This document shows, in pieces, positions 34,538 to 44,449 of a stretch of DNA of 64,000 nt. The stretch's first letter is position 1. Every line of letters starts with the position of its first letter. A program made the translations under genes and the position numbers. Below the pieces are notes generated by a model that worked only from the letters and a program-made list of their open reading frames with translations, was not told the origin of the DNA and ran no database searches. Origin of the DNA: CAWDPQ01 sp963804245 (GTDB lineage Bacteria > Acidobacteriota > Vicinamibacteria > Vicinamibacterales > 2-12-FULL-66-21); contig CAWDPQ010000003.1 of assembly GCA_963804245.1 (NCBI GenBank), positions 62,001 to 126,000 of the forward strand, written 5' to 3'.

Positions 34538-35860
34538 AGTTCCCAGCCTGAGCTCGTACCAATTCATCCTCCTCGTGATGAACATGACTGTACTCAGCAC
34601 GAGGAACAGGCCGATCGATCCCGCCAACAGCGCGTAGTCTTCCAGCCGCAGCAGGAGATAGAGAAAGCCGTAGAGCGTGGTCAGCGAGGCGGCGACGGAT
34701 GCGCCCTGTCCGGTACCTCGCAGGACGGAGCGCGCGTAGCCGCCGATGGCGAGCGTCGTCGCGGCCGCTGACACGCCGTAAGCGATGTCAAAGCCGGCGT
34801 GCTCGGAGATCGAGACCAGGAGCAGATAGAACAGGCACAGCGCGAAGCCTACGAACGCATACTGCACCGGGTGCACCAGCACGGATCGAAAGACTTCCCA
34901 GAGGAAGAAGACGAGGAACGTCAGCACCAGGAAGAGCACGGCGTATTTGACCGCGCGCTCGGCCTGTTGATAGATGTCGACCGGTTGCACGAGACTGACG
35001 CCGAACGCTGAGCCGTTGACGCGGCCGAGCAGCGCCTCTCGGTTGTTCTCGAAATCCGAGCACATCCAGCGGGCAGGATATGGTCGGCCGAAATCCGGCA
35101 CGCGCCAGCGCGCAGTAAAGCCATTCGCGCCGGTGGTGCGCGTCTGCGGCAGCGGTCCGCCGACGAAGCTGGGATGGGGCCAGGACGAGTTGAGGTTCAC
35201 CGTCGTTTCCTCGGCGGCGGGGATGAAGCGGATATCGCGCGTGCCGTTGATGGCGATGGTGAAGGAGAACGGAATCTCAGTTCCCGCCGCAATCGACTCG
35301 ATGCCTCTGGCCGGCGCCTGAATGCCGGTGCTGAAGATGCCGACGTCGGCGATACCGCTGGCAAACGGCTCGGATTTGCCGTTCCAGCCGATGGCCGCCC
35401 GCTCGGTGAGCGCGCGCGGATCCGATATGCCGACGCTGAGGATGGCGTCGCCCCATTCGATCGAGGTCGGCGTCGGCCGCACCCACGCCAGATCGCTACG
35501 CACGAAGCGCCCCCGCACCGTCACGTTCGTGTGATACACGTTCACTTCGAAGATCCCTCGGGCGCGACGCTCCGTTTCGAGGGTCGCGTCGAACATCAGA
35601 TCTCGCGGCAGGAAATGCGCGCGGCGAGTGGTGCGCTGTTCCTGGCCGGAACTGTTCTTCCACGCGAGCGTGTAGGGAACCGTCAACACCGGGCCGGTGA
35701 GGGTCTGAGGACCGCCCCAGGTGGCACCGATTTCAGTGACCGCTTCGCCGCGGCGGGACGCGCGCTCGCCGACGACCGAGGCGACCATTCCCAGCGGAAT
35801 CAACAACGTCATCACGAGGACCGCCATCACCCCGAGCCGCGCCAGTGCCGATCTTCTCAT
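34511..35860 (-). CDS. creD: CreD-family inner membrane protein
   Basis: 449 residues from ATG at 35860, matching E. coli CreD length. One N-terminal transmembrane span (LGVMAVLVMTLLIPLGMVASVV) is followed by a periplasmic beta-rich domain (GPVLTVPYTLAW, GRFVRSDLAWVRP) and five C-terminal spans including HPVQYAFVGFALCLFYLLLVSISEHAGF. CreD expression follows the CreBC system in enterobacteria. Here it is divergent from creBC with 137 bases between. The final residues (KETEELGS) are encoded by the octamer repeat. Confidence 0.9.
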   Translation of the reverse strand: MRRSALARLGVMAVLVMTLLIPLGMVASVVGERASRRGEAVTEIGATWGGPQTLTGPVLTVPYTLAWKNSSGQEQRTTRRAHFLPRDLMFDATLETERRARGIFEVNVYHTNVTVRGRFVRSDLAWVRPTPTSIEWGDAILSVGISDPRALTERAAIGWNGKSEPFASGIADVGIFSTGIQAPARGIESIAAGTEIPFSFTIAINGTRDIRFIPAAEETTVNLNSSWPHPSFVGGPLPQTRTTGANGFTARWRVPDFGRPYPARWMCSDFENNREALLGRVNGSAFGVSLVQPVDIYQQAERAVKYAVLFLVLTFLVFFLWEVFRSVLVHPVQYAFVGFALCLFYLLLVSISEHAGFDIAYGVSAAATTLAIGGYARSVLRGTGQGASVAASLTTLYGFLYLLLRLEDYALLAGSIGLFLVLSTVMFITRRMNWYELRLGTKETEELGS

Positions 35861-35997
35861 TCGGTTGACCTCCTCAACAGCTCCGACGATACGGCTTGCC
35901 CGCGGCCGGAGAATGACGCCCGTGGACAGTTTTGAAGGCGGATTGTGGCGAAACAAAGGCGCCCGCGCCGGAATCGCGTGCGCTAGAGTGGTGACCG

Positions 35998-36713
35998 ATG
36001 GCAGCCGGCAGGCGCACCATTGCCGTCGTCGAAGACGAAGAAACGATTCGCGAGGGCATTTGCCATGCGCTGCGGCGCGAAGGGCACACGGCGGAGCCCT
36101 ACGACGACGGGTTGACCGCGTGGGAGGCCTTTCAGGGTTCGGTTCCCGACCTGGTTGTGCTCGATATCGGCCTGCCGCGGCTGGACGGACTGGAGCTGTG
36201 CCGGCTGCTGCGTTCTGCCTCCACCAACGTGCCAATCATCTTCGTCACATCGCGCGAGGAGGAATTCGACCGCGTGCTCGGCTTGGAACTCGGCGCCGAC
36301 GACTACTTGTGCAAGCCATTTTCGATGCGCGAGCTGATGGCGCGCGTGAAAGTGCTTCTCCGCCGAGCGCGATTCGTCGAGGGCCCGCGGGAAGCCGAAG
36401 AGCGCGTGATGGCGGCTCGGCGATCTGGTGATCGATCCGCTCCGTCTGGCAGTCAGCTGGAAAGGTAATCCCGTCACCTTGACCGTGACTGAGCTCCTCC
36501 TGCTGCAATCGCTGGTGCGACGGCCCGGAGTGGTGAAAACGCGCGAACACCTGATGCAGGACGCTTATCCCGACGTCGTGTCGGTGAGCGACCGGACCAT
36601 CGACTCCCACATCAAGCGCATCCGGCGGAAGTTCGTGGCAGTCGATTCTGACATTTTCCGCTATCGAAGGAGTCTACGGCGCCGGATATCGTTTCAATCA
36701 CGGAACGGCATGA
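35998..36713 (+). pseudogene. creB: OmpR/CreB-type response regulator, two frameshifts
   Basis: The receiver domain is intact: VVEDEETIREG, phosphoacceptor Asp in LVVLDIGLPRLDG, and Lys in YLCKPFSMREL. After about 36412 the frame is lost; the winged-helix DNA-binding domain continues in another frame as VIDPLRLAVSWKG ... TLTVTELLLLQSLVRRPG ... TIDSHIKRIRRKF. A second slip at about 36653 restores the canonical ending IEGVYGAGYRFNHGTA and a TGA at 36711 that overlaps the next ATG. Undoing two one-base indels gives a normal 237-residue regulator that pairs with the kinase downstream. Confidence 0.83.
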
Positions 36714-38287
36714 GACGTTTCCTGCAGTGGCGCCCTTCGAAGATCGGCACACGGCTTTTTGCCTTCAATCTGCTCGTCGTGTTCGTGCCGGTCATCGGCG
36801 TGCTGTATCTGGACGTGTACGAAGCGCGGCTGTTGCAGGCGCAGGAACGCGAGATGGTGCAGCAGGCGCGCATCCTGGCCGCGGTCCTCGGGGACGCGCC
36901 GCAGATCGACGTGGCCTTCATCGAGCGGGCGTTAGGCCGTCTCGAGCGGCGCACCGAGGCACGGCTGCAAGTCTTCGATGCGCAAGGCGCGCTCGTCGCG
37001 GATTCGCGCGACATGGCGGTCCCGGTCGCGCTCGACAGCCGCACGGACTATCAGACCGTCTCGCGCAGCGCCACGCCGGCCGTGCGCGATCGCGCGTTGT
37101 ACAGGCTCGGTGCCTGGATGGCGAATCTACGCGAAGAAGTCGGGACACGGGCGAGATCCTGGTTACTCAAGCCCGACGACATGCCGCCCGCGGATCCCGG
37201 CCAGCCGAATCCGGAAGCGAAGCAGGCGCTCGAGGGACGTTATGGCGCATCGATACGAAAAACTCCGGGCCAGCGCTCCTTGACGATGGTGAGCGCGCTG
37301 CCGGTGCGGCACGGAGGAGCGATTACCGGCGCCGTTGTCGTGTCGCAGTCGACGTTCAGAGTCCTGCAGGCGCTCTACTACGTCCGGCTGCGCATATTCG
37401 AAGTCGTTCTGATTTCGATCGTTGCGGCAGCGGGTCTGACCATGCTGGCCTCGCGGACGATCGTCCGCCCGCTGAAGCGGCTGCACCGGCAGGCATCATC
37501 CCTGGCGGAAAGGCGTCAGCCACTGCATGCGGCGTTTCCCGGGACGGAGCGCCGCGACGAAATCGGCGCCCTCGCGCGCGCCTTGCAAGAGCTGACCCGG
37601 CGACTCGACGATCACATCAGCCGGTTGGAATCATTCGCCGCCGACATGGCGCACGAGTTCAAGAATCCGTTGGCGTCGATCCGCGCCGCGGCAGACACGA
37701 TCGGCGACGCTGAGTCGGACGACGACCGGCAGCGCTTCCTGTCCATGATGCGTCGCGATGTCGAGCGACTCGACCGGCTGGTCGCCGCGGTACGCGAGAT
37801 GGCGCGAATCGACAACCAGCTGGAGCACGAAGCACTCGCGTCAGTGGACTTGCATGAGCTGCTGAATACCGTGGTGGAAACGGTGCGCCTGACATCTTCT
37901 TCACCGGCCACGGTCGTCATGCGGGACGTCGACCGGGCGTGTATGGTTCGAGGGAATCCGGAACGACTGGCGCAGGCGCTCGAAAACATTCTGTCGAACG
38001 CGATGAGTTTCGCGCCTGCCGACACGACCGTGGAAGTGACAACGGCAGTTACGGAAGCCTTCGCTCGCGTAACCGTTGCCGATGCCGGTCCCGGCATCCC
38101 CGAGGCGCACCTGCCACGGGTCTTCGATCGCTTTTTCTCCTACCGCCCGGGCGGCGGACGCGGTGACCACCTCGGACTCGGTTTGGCAATCGCCAGTCAG
38201 ATCGTAGGTAGTTATGGTGGCCGGATTACCGCTTCCAACCGGGAAGGGGGCGGGGCCGTGTTCGAGGTCGAGCTTCGCCGCATTTGA
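36710..38287 (+). CDS. creC: Membrane sensor histidine kinase (CreC-like)
   Basis: 525 residues from the ATG overlapping the regulator stop; the open frame upstream belongs to that gene. Transmembrane 1 is LFAFNLLVVFVPVIGVLYL near residue 20 and transmembrane 2 IFEVVLISIVAAAGLTMLAS near residue 225, with a periplasmic sensor between. A HAMP region precedes the H box FAADMAHEFKNPLASIRAAA near residue 313, and the ATPase domain has ENILSNAMSFAP (N box), DAGPGIP and GDHLGLGLAIASQI. Placement next to creD supports a CreBCD-like system. Confidence 0.88.
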   Translation: MRRFLQWRPSKIGTRLFAFNLLVVFVPVIGVLYLDVYEARLLQAQEREMVQQARILAAVLGDAPQIDVAFIERALGRLERRTEARLQVFDAQGALVADSRDMAVPVALDSRTDYQTVSRSATPAVRDRALYRLGAWMANLREEVGTRARSWLLKPDDMPPADPGQPNPEAKQALEGRYGASIRKTPGQRSLTMVSALPVRHGGAITGAVVVSQSTFRVLQALYYVRLRIFEVVLISIVAAAGLTMLASRTIVRPLKRLHRQASSLAERRQPLHAAFPGTERRDEIGALARALQELTRRLDDHISRLESFAADMAHEFKNPLASIRAAADTIGDAESDDDRQRFLSMMRRDVERLDRLVAAVREMARIDNQLEHEALASVDLHELLNTVVETVRLTSSSPATVVMRDVDRACMVRGNPERLAQALENILSNAMSFAPADTTVEVTTAVTEAFARVTVADAGPGIPEAHLPRVFDRFFSYRPGGGRGDHLGLGLAIASQIVGSYGGRITASNREGGGAVFEVELRRI

Positions 38288-38496
38288 GCCGCCGCTGACG
38301 GATTTGTTCGCAGCGTCCTGGATTCAGGTCCGCAGCGGGTAAGGACGATGGACGGAATCGCTCGGCTACGCAGAATTGCTCGATAAATCACGGTCGCATG
38401 TAAATCTGCGATCGGAATCGGTCCGGGCCGGAGAGCTCGGTGGATGTTCGTTCAAGAATTCTTCATACCAGCGATGACCTCATTGTTCGTTTGCAA
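38288..38496. other. Intergenic region upstream of the secreted dehydrogenase gene
   Basis: About 210 bases without a supported gene. It lies directly before a sigma-54 promoter and is the expected place for activator binding sites, but no clear inverted repeat was recognised by eye. Confidence 0.45.
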
Positions 38497-38512
38497 TGGC
38501 ACTGACGTTGCT
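38497..38512 (+). promoter_or_regulatory. Sigma-54 (-24/-12) promoter
   Basis: TGGCAC, five bases, TTGCT: an exact match to the -24/-12 consensus. It lies 32 bases before the ATG at 38544, an ideal distance for a short leader containing the AGAGG ribosome site. Confidence 0.82.
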
Positions 38513-38543
38513 AACGAGAGAAAGTCGCGTAAAGCAGAGGTTT

Positions 38544-41217
38544 ATGCGTAGATTTCTCTCGTTTGCGGCGGTCGGCGATTCTAGGTTGCTCATTACTGTC
38601 CACGGCCTTTCCGAGCGGAGGGCTGGTGACCGGGCTGTCCGCTCAGAGCAGCACGTTCCAAATCGACAGGTCATACGTAACCGGGCTTTCGAGCCCCACC
38701 GGGATGAAATTTGCGCCGGACGGCAGACTTTTCGTCACGGAGCAGGGCGGAGCCGTGCGCATCATTACGCCCGGTGGCCAGCTGCTCTCCACGCCATTCA
38801 TGACGGTCGGCGTCAGAGGCGATGGCGAACGAGGGTTGCTCGGACTCGCGTTCGATCCGACCTTTACGTCGAACGGCTACATTTACCTTTTTTACACACC
38901 CAACGACTCCGCCGTCAGCCGAACTCGTTCGCGTGACCGCGAGCGGCGACCGCGTCGTCTCCGGCAGCCAGGTCACGATCTTCGAATACGGCAACTTCTC
39001 CGGAAACCATCGCGGCGGCGACCTGCACTTCGGCCCGGACGGAAAACTCTATGTTGGTCTCGGTGACGCCGGGGAAGGTCCTAACGCCCAGAGCGTGTCG
39101 TCATTCGATGGCAAGATCCTGCGGCTCAACAGCGACGGCAGCATCCCCGGCGACAACCCGACGTCGTTCACGAATACGTCCGGCGGCACGATGACGCCGA
39201 GTGGGGCGTTCCGCGCCATCTGGGCCATCGGGTTGCGAAATCCCTATCGATTCTCGTTCCATCCGTCGACCGGCGCGATGCGGATCAACGACGTGGGCGC
39301 GGGCGCGTGGGAAGAAGTCAACGCGGGTCAGGCCGGACGAAACTACGGATGGCCGACGTGCGAAGGGATGTGCAGTAACAGCTTTGCGACGAACCCCATC
39401 TACGCGCACGAGCGCGGCGTGGTCGCAGCGGGCGAACAGTGCGCCATCACGGGTGGCACTTTCTACACCGGTAATCAGTTTCCTGCTTCCTATCTGGACA
39501 ACTACTTCGTCGTCGACTACTGCAACACCTGGCTTCGTCATATCCGATCCGACAATTCTTTCGCGACGTTCCCGTTGACGATCCCGCAGTACTCCGTTGA
39601 TTTGAAGACTGCGCCCGACGGCAGCCTCCTCGTGCTCGGGCACGGGGCTGGCACGATTTCAAGAATTACATCCAGCAGCGGCGGCAGCAATCGCAACCGA
39701 CCGCGCAGTTCACAGCGAATTCGACGTCGGGCATTCCGCCCCTGGCCGTCAGCTTCGATGCCCGCGCATCGAGCGACCCTGACGGCGATGCGCTGACGTA
39801 CTGCCTGGCAATTTGGCGACAACACCAGCGGGTCAGGGGCGACGACCTCGCACACCTACACGGGCAGTGGAACGTTCGTGGCCAGGTTGACCGTGTCGGA
39901 TGGCAGGGGCGGCAGCGCGTCGCAGCAGCAGAATATTTCCGTCGGCAATCGGCCGACGGCGACGATCACCGTGCCGCAGAATGGCGCGCAGTATACGGCG
40001 GGAGAAACCATCAGCTTCGCGGGTCAGGCAACGGACCCGGAAGATGGCAACCTCCCGGCGAGCGCGTTCAGTTGGACTGTTCTCTTCCATCACGATACGC
40101 ACACGCATCCGGAGTTGGGTCCGATCAACGGCGTAACCTCGGGCTCCTTCACGCCGCTCGGTCGTCGGCCATACGGAAGACACGGTCTTCTACCGGATCT
40201 ATCTGACGGTGACAGACTCTTCGGGAGTGCAGACGCAAGCCACTCGCGATGTCACACCGAGGAAAGCTCAGATCACATTGAACAGCAACGTGCCGGGCGC
40301 ACAGGTTCTGCTCGACGGGCAGCCGCAGGGCACGCCGCATACGTTTACCGGTGTCGCCGGCGTCCGCAGAACGCTCGACATCGTCTCGCCGCAGACGATC
40401 AACGGCCAGAACTATCAATTCGCATCATGGTCCGATGGCGGGGCGGCCAACCATACGATCACCACGCCGCTGACCAATACGACGTATACGGTGAATCTGT
40501 CGCCGTCCTCGGGGTCGCCAGCTCCTCCGCCTCCACCGCCGTCGCCGACGTCAACGCTGCAGTGGCGGTTCGACAACAATCTGACGGAGAACGTCCAGTC
40601 CATCCAGACGACCGGCTTCGGCAGCGTCGCCTACAGTAACGACGTGGCGCCGGTGTCTGGCAGCACGGCATCGCTCAGATTCACGGGCGCTGACGACGAC
40701 CTACGTCGCGGCAGCCGGCGACCGTGTGCTGAGCGGCTGGTCGGCGGCGACGACGTCGGTGTGGGTGAAGATCGATGCGGCAACAGCCGCCAGTTGGGGA
40801 ACCAACAGCATTCACACGGTCCTGTACAAGCACTACGTCCTGCAGAACCGAATCGTGAAGGACGGCTCGGGTGAATTGAAGTTCATGTCGACGCATAGCG
40901 ACGGCTCGCCCTTCGGATCGAACATCACGTCAACCACTTCCATACCGACCGGCGTATGGGTGCAACTGGTCACGGTCCATCAAGGGACGACGGTTACGCT
41001 GTACATCAACGGGCAGGAAGCCGGCAGCGGCAGCACCGGCAAGACGATCGGCGCTGCCAACAGCAACACGTTTGAAGTGATCGGATTCGGTGGGGCATTC
41101 ACCGGGCTCGTCGACGACCTGCGCCTCTACGATCGCGCATTGTCTTCTTCCGAGATCGCATCGAATCCGGCGCCGACCAATTTGCGGCCGCCAACGAACA
41201 TCAGGATCATCCGTTAG
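38544..41217 (+). pseudogene. Secreted multidomain protein: glucose/sorbosone dehydrogenase, PKD and LamG domains (about six frameshifts)
   Basis: Coding pieces succeed each other in changing frames without overlap of function. A signal peptide starts at ATG 38544 (MRRFLSFAAVG joined to ILGCSLLSTAF). A beta-propeller of the glucose/sorbosone dehydrogenase family follows (GLSSPTGMKFAPDGRLFVTEQ, NHRGGDLHFGPDGKLYVGLGD, GLRNPYRFSFHP). Then come a PKD-type repeat (AVSFDARASSDPDGDALTY), a second Ig-like domain, a PEGA-like stretch (VPGAQVLLDGQPQG), a proline linker and a C-terminal LamG concanavalin fold (VWVQLVTVHQGTTVTLYINGQ). Slips fall near 38575, 38925, 39685, 39805, 40160 and 40695. Repaired length is about 890 residues. 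It probably acts on or binds extracellular sugars. Six pure one-base slips argue for sequence error. Confidence 0.78.
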
Positions 41218-41277
41218 AACGCCGGCTTCCACCACGGCAGCGTATCAGCCCGCAGGTGGAAGCCGACGCCCAACCTC

Positions 41278-42201
41278 TCAGATCACCTCTTTTACCGCCA
41301 GGGCGGGCAGCCGCGCGGTGAAGATTGCACCTGTACCCGGAGGGCCGTTGGCGACGGTCACGCTTCCGTCGTGGCGCTCAACGATATGCCGCACGATCGC
41401 CAGGCCGAGACCGAGCCCGCCATGCGCGCGCGTCACCGAGTCGTCCGCCTGGGCGAAGCGATCGAACACGTGCGGTAGGAAGTCGGGCGGGATACCCGGG
41501 CCGGTGTCGCGGACGACGAGTACCGTTTCGTTGTCGGCACGGGTGAGCTCGACGGAGACCCGGCCGCCGCGCGGTGTGAACTTGATCGCGTTGTTCAGCA
41601 GATTGTTCAAGACCTGCGCGAGGCGTTTGGCGTCTCCCTTGACCCACGCCGCTTCGTTCAACGACGTTTCGATCTCGATCCCCTTCTCGACAGCAGCCGG
41701 CCGCATCGTCTCTGCCGCGGACTGGACGAGCGACGGCAGATCGACGAGGTTGACGTCGAGCACGATCTCTCCCGCCGTCATCCGCGAAATGTCGAGCATG
41801 TCCGACACGAGCTGGCTCTGAATCATCGCGTTCCGATAGATCAACTCGAGCGCACGTTCGCGCGCCGCCTCGTCCAGCGTGCGCTGCAGGAGCATGTGCG
41901 ACCACCCGAGCACGGCGTTCAGCGGGGTGCGAAGCTCGTGCGACAGCGTCGCCATGAAGTGGTCCTTGGCGCGGCTCGCATCCTCCGCCTCGACGCGGGC
42001 GGCGTGCTCCCGAGCGAGCGCGGCACGCTGCTCTTCGGCGCGGCGCCGATCGGTGATGTCCTGTGCCGTGCCGGTGAGACGTATCGGCCGCCCGTCCGCG
42101 CCGAGTACAACGTCAGCCTGGGCGGCAAGCACGCGCAGGCTGCCGTCGGGGCGAACAATCCGATGCTCGAACGTCATGCGCTTGGCCGCTGCTGACGGCA
42201 T
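41278..42201 (-). CDS. Histidine kinase, PAS-HisKA-HATPase part (C-terminal part of a split MASE1 kinase)
   Basis: 307 residues. It opens in the second half of a PAS domain (FEHRIVRPDGSLRVLAAQADVV ... AQDITDRRRAEEQ), followed by the H box FMATLSHELRTPLNAVLGWS, N box LNNLLNNAIKFTP, G1 VRDTGPGIP and G2 GLGLGLAIVRHI. All kinase motifs are intact. The missing sensor half continues upstream in other frames, so this is the 3' part of one gene reaching to 43357. It follows the sugar-binding protein gene by one base at its true start, suggesting sensing linked to the sugar transporter. Confidence 0.85.
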   Translation of the reverse strand: MPSAAAKRMTFEHRIVRPDGSLRVLAAQADVVLGADGRPIRLTGTAQDITDRRRAEEQRAALAREHAARVEAEDASRAKDHFMATLSHELRTPLNAVLGWSHMLLQRTLDEAARERALELIYRNAMIQSQLVSDMLDISRMTAGEIVLDVNLVDLPSLVQSAAETMRPAAVEKGIEIETSLNEAAWVKGDAKRLAQVLNNLLNNAIKFTPRGGRVSVELTRADNETVLVVRDTGPGIPPDFLPHVFDRFAQADDSVTRAHGGLGLGLAIVRHIVERHDGSVTVANGPPGTGAIFTARLPALAVKEVI

Positions 42202-43357
42202 TGGTCACGTATTGACGCACGCTCTCCACGTCGTCGGGGTGTACCCGCGCGAGAAAGCCGTCGTAGCTGGCGGTGAACGAGGACGATTCAAGACCGTAGA
42301 TTCGATAGAGCTCGTCCGACCACGAAACGCGATCCTTGAGGATGTCCCACTCCCAGCTGCCGATGCGCGCGATGTGCTGCGCCTCCTCGAGATGTTCCTG
42401 TGCTCGTGCGAGGTCGGCGGTCCTCGCTCCGACCCGTTCTTCGAGCTCGCGGTTCAACAGTTGCAGCTCCACTTCACGCGCCCGGCGCTCGCGGCTTTCG
42501 GCGGCGGTCGCGAGCGTGGCCAGCATCAGCACGCTGATGAAGCATTGCAGCATCAGCAGCGCGTGGTTGGGCGGGTGACCAGCAAAGGGGCCGAGGCCGT
42601 CCAGCGTGTTCCGGATGGCGAGGACCGACACGAGCGTGGCGCCGGCGACGCATTCTTTCGGACCAAAGCGCAACGCCGTCCACAGCAGCACCGGCAAACA
42701 GAGCCAGGCCAGCTCCCAGTGCTCGCGCCCTGCCAACGTATAGCTGACCGAAAACACCGAGCGTGACGCCGATCAAGGTCACAGCGACCAGCACGGCCTC
42801 GATTGGACGTGCGGCGAGGGCGGCCAGCTGCGGCTTCTGCGTCCAGAGCAGAACGAGTGGAGTCACGGTGACGGCGCCGGCCGCGTCGCCGAGCCACCAG
42901 GTGGCCCAGACGACCGCCACATCTTCACGCGCCGCGAGATGTGTTGCCAGGAGCGTCAATGTGCCCACGGATCGCCGCGATTGGCGTGGCGACCAGAAGA
43001 GCAAAGGCCGCGGCGCGAACGATGTCGCCGGGCTTCTCGAATGCGCGAATGCCTCCGGCGTGGCGTCCGATGAACCACGCCGCGAGGACCGCTTCCAGCG
43101 TATTGCCGGCGGCGATCGCCGTCGACGGCACGATCGGCGCCGGTTGTGGTGAGGTTGACGAGGAAGGCCCCGACGAACACGGCGGGCCAGAAGCGGAGGC
43201 CATAAAGAAGCAGCGACGCGACTGCGATGCCGGTTGGCGGCCAGATCGCGCTGGCGTTCGCGTTGATGAGCGCAAACGAAAGCCCGACGCGGCCGGCGAC
43301 GAAGTAGACGCCGGTAATTGCCGCCAGCCGCAGTAGAGTTCTGAGGCCCGGGGTCAC
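42190..43357 (-). pseudogene. MASE1 membrane sensor and PAS region of the same histidine kinase (about four frameshifts)
   Basis: From the GTG at 43357 the frame reads TLLRLAAITGVYFVAGRVGLSFA and IWPPTGIAVASLLLYGLRFWP, a MASE1 integral-membrane sensor. Frame changes near 43140, 42968, 42748 and 42190 are needed to follow TAIAAGNTLEAVLAAWFIG, WWLGDAAGAVTVTPLVLLW, HWELAWLCLPVLLWTALRFG and a coiled coil ELEERVGARTADLARAQEHL with a PAS domain WSDELYRIYGLE. Joined to the preceding entry it makes one kinase of about 690 residues. No stimulus can be inferred from MASE1. Confidence 0.75.
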
Positions 43358-43358
43358 G

Positions 43359-44333
43359 CTATTTGCCAGCCTCCAGCTTCTTCCACTGCTCCGCGTACGC
43401 CTCGACGTTCTCACGGGTGACGACGTCGACGCCGGAGTTGATGATCGGCGATGGCGGCATGCGGCCGTTCTTGATCCCGTGCAGCAGTTTCACGGTTTCG
43501 CTGCCCCAGCCGAAGTACTTCTGGCCGAGCAGCACCTGGACCTTTCCCTCACGGAGGAGAGCCAGGCCGCTTTCGACCGTGTCGAACGAGATGACTTTGG
43601 TTTTCATCGGATCCACAGCGGCGAGGGCATTGCGCGTGAACACCGGCCAGCCGCCGACCGCAATCCAGGCGGAAAGATCCGGATAGCGCCGCGTGCCGGT
43701 GGCGATAATCTCAGCGCATCTGACTACGTCTTCCTTGATGTCGTAGATTTCCGCGATCTCAATACCGGGTGCCGTCGCCAGCGCTTCACGCACGCCGTCG
43801 AGCCGCTGCTGCAGGTTGGTGGCGCCGACGCTGGTGATGATGGCGACCTTGCCCTTGCCGCCTAGCAGCTTGATCGCCTCTCTACCCATGATGCGGCCGG
43901 ATTCCATGTCATCGACGCCGTAGAAGGCGATGCGTTTGGACTTCGGTGCATCGGAGTCCCAGGTGACCACCGGAATGCCCGCGTCGATTGCGCGGTTGAT
44001 GGTCTCGGTGAGGAAATCACCGTTCAGTGCCGAGATGGCGATGCCGTCGACACGCTGGGTGATGAACGATTCGAGGATCTCTTTCTGTCTGAGCTGATCG
44101 GCGGAGTCCGGCGCCCGCCACTCGACTCGGATGTTGCCCAGCTCGGCAGCCGCACGCTCCGCGCCGATCCGCGCGTAGTTGAAGACGGGAATGTCGAGCG
44201 CCTTGGGAATGACGGCAAACCGCAGCTCGCGCGTGGCCGTAGCGGTGGATTGTGGCGGAGCCTCAGATTTTGAACATCCAGCCGCCACGGCGGCGGCGAT
44301 CAGGAACAGGCTTATCTGCTTCATGGTGATCAT
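43359..44333 (-). CDS. Sugar ABC transporter substrate-binding lipoprotein (RbsB type)
   Basis: 324 residues with a lipoprotein signal (LFLIAAAVAAGCSKS, lipobox AAGC). The mature protein is a periplasmic-binding-protein-like domain 4 fold: QRVDGIAISALNGDFL, AGIPVVTWDSDAPKS, GGWPVFTRNALA. It binds the sugar for the permease and ATPase genes upstream. Order ATPase, permease, binding protein on one strand is that of ribose-type carriers. Sugar identity is not predictable, though the neighbouring epimerase, FGGY kinase and galactokinase suggest pentose or galactose. Confidence 0.9.
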   Translation of the reverse strand: MITMKQISLFLIAAAVAAGCSKSEAPPQSTATATRELRFAVIPKALDIPVFNYARIGAERAAAELGNIRVEWRAPDSADQLRQKEILESFITQRVDGIAISALNGDFLTETINRAIDAGIPVVTWDSDAPKSKRIAFYGVDDMESGRIMGREAIKLLGGKGKVAIITSVGATNLQQRLDGVREALATAPGIEIAEIYDIKEDVVRCAEIIATGTRRYPDLSAWIAVGGWPVFTRNALAAVDPMKTKVISFDTVESGLALLREGKVQVLLGQKYFGWGSETVKLLHGIKNGRMPPSPIINSGVDVVTRENVEAYAEQWKKLEAGK

Positions 44334-44433
44334 CTTTTCTCAGTGCTCGTGGGGCCCCACCCCCACTCGCGCTCGCTCGCGGGCCCGGCTGCGCCGGGCT
44401 TCCCTCCGGCCGCTCGCTCGGGCCGCAGGCGCT
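44332..44433. repeat. Dispersed repeat, copy 1
   Basis: ATCTTTTCTCAGTGCTCGTG, GGGCCCCACCCCC and a closing GCTCGCTCGGGCCGCAGGCG match a second copy at 57011-57089. The inside is longer here (an extra GGCCCGGCTGCGCCGGGC hairpin). It lies between the permease and binding-protein genes. Confidence 0.75.
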
Positions 44434-44449
44434 CTTCCTTCTTCCTTTC

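Noticed and set aside
38496..38936. 146-codon frame starting in the sigma-54 promoter
   Set aside because: Out of frame with the conserved dehydrogenase sequence and without motifs; its ATG is part of the promoter element.
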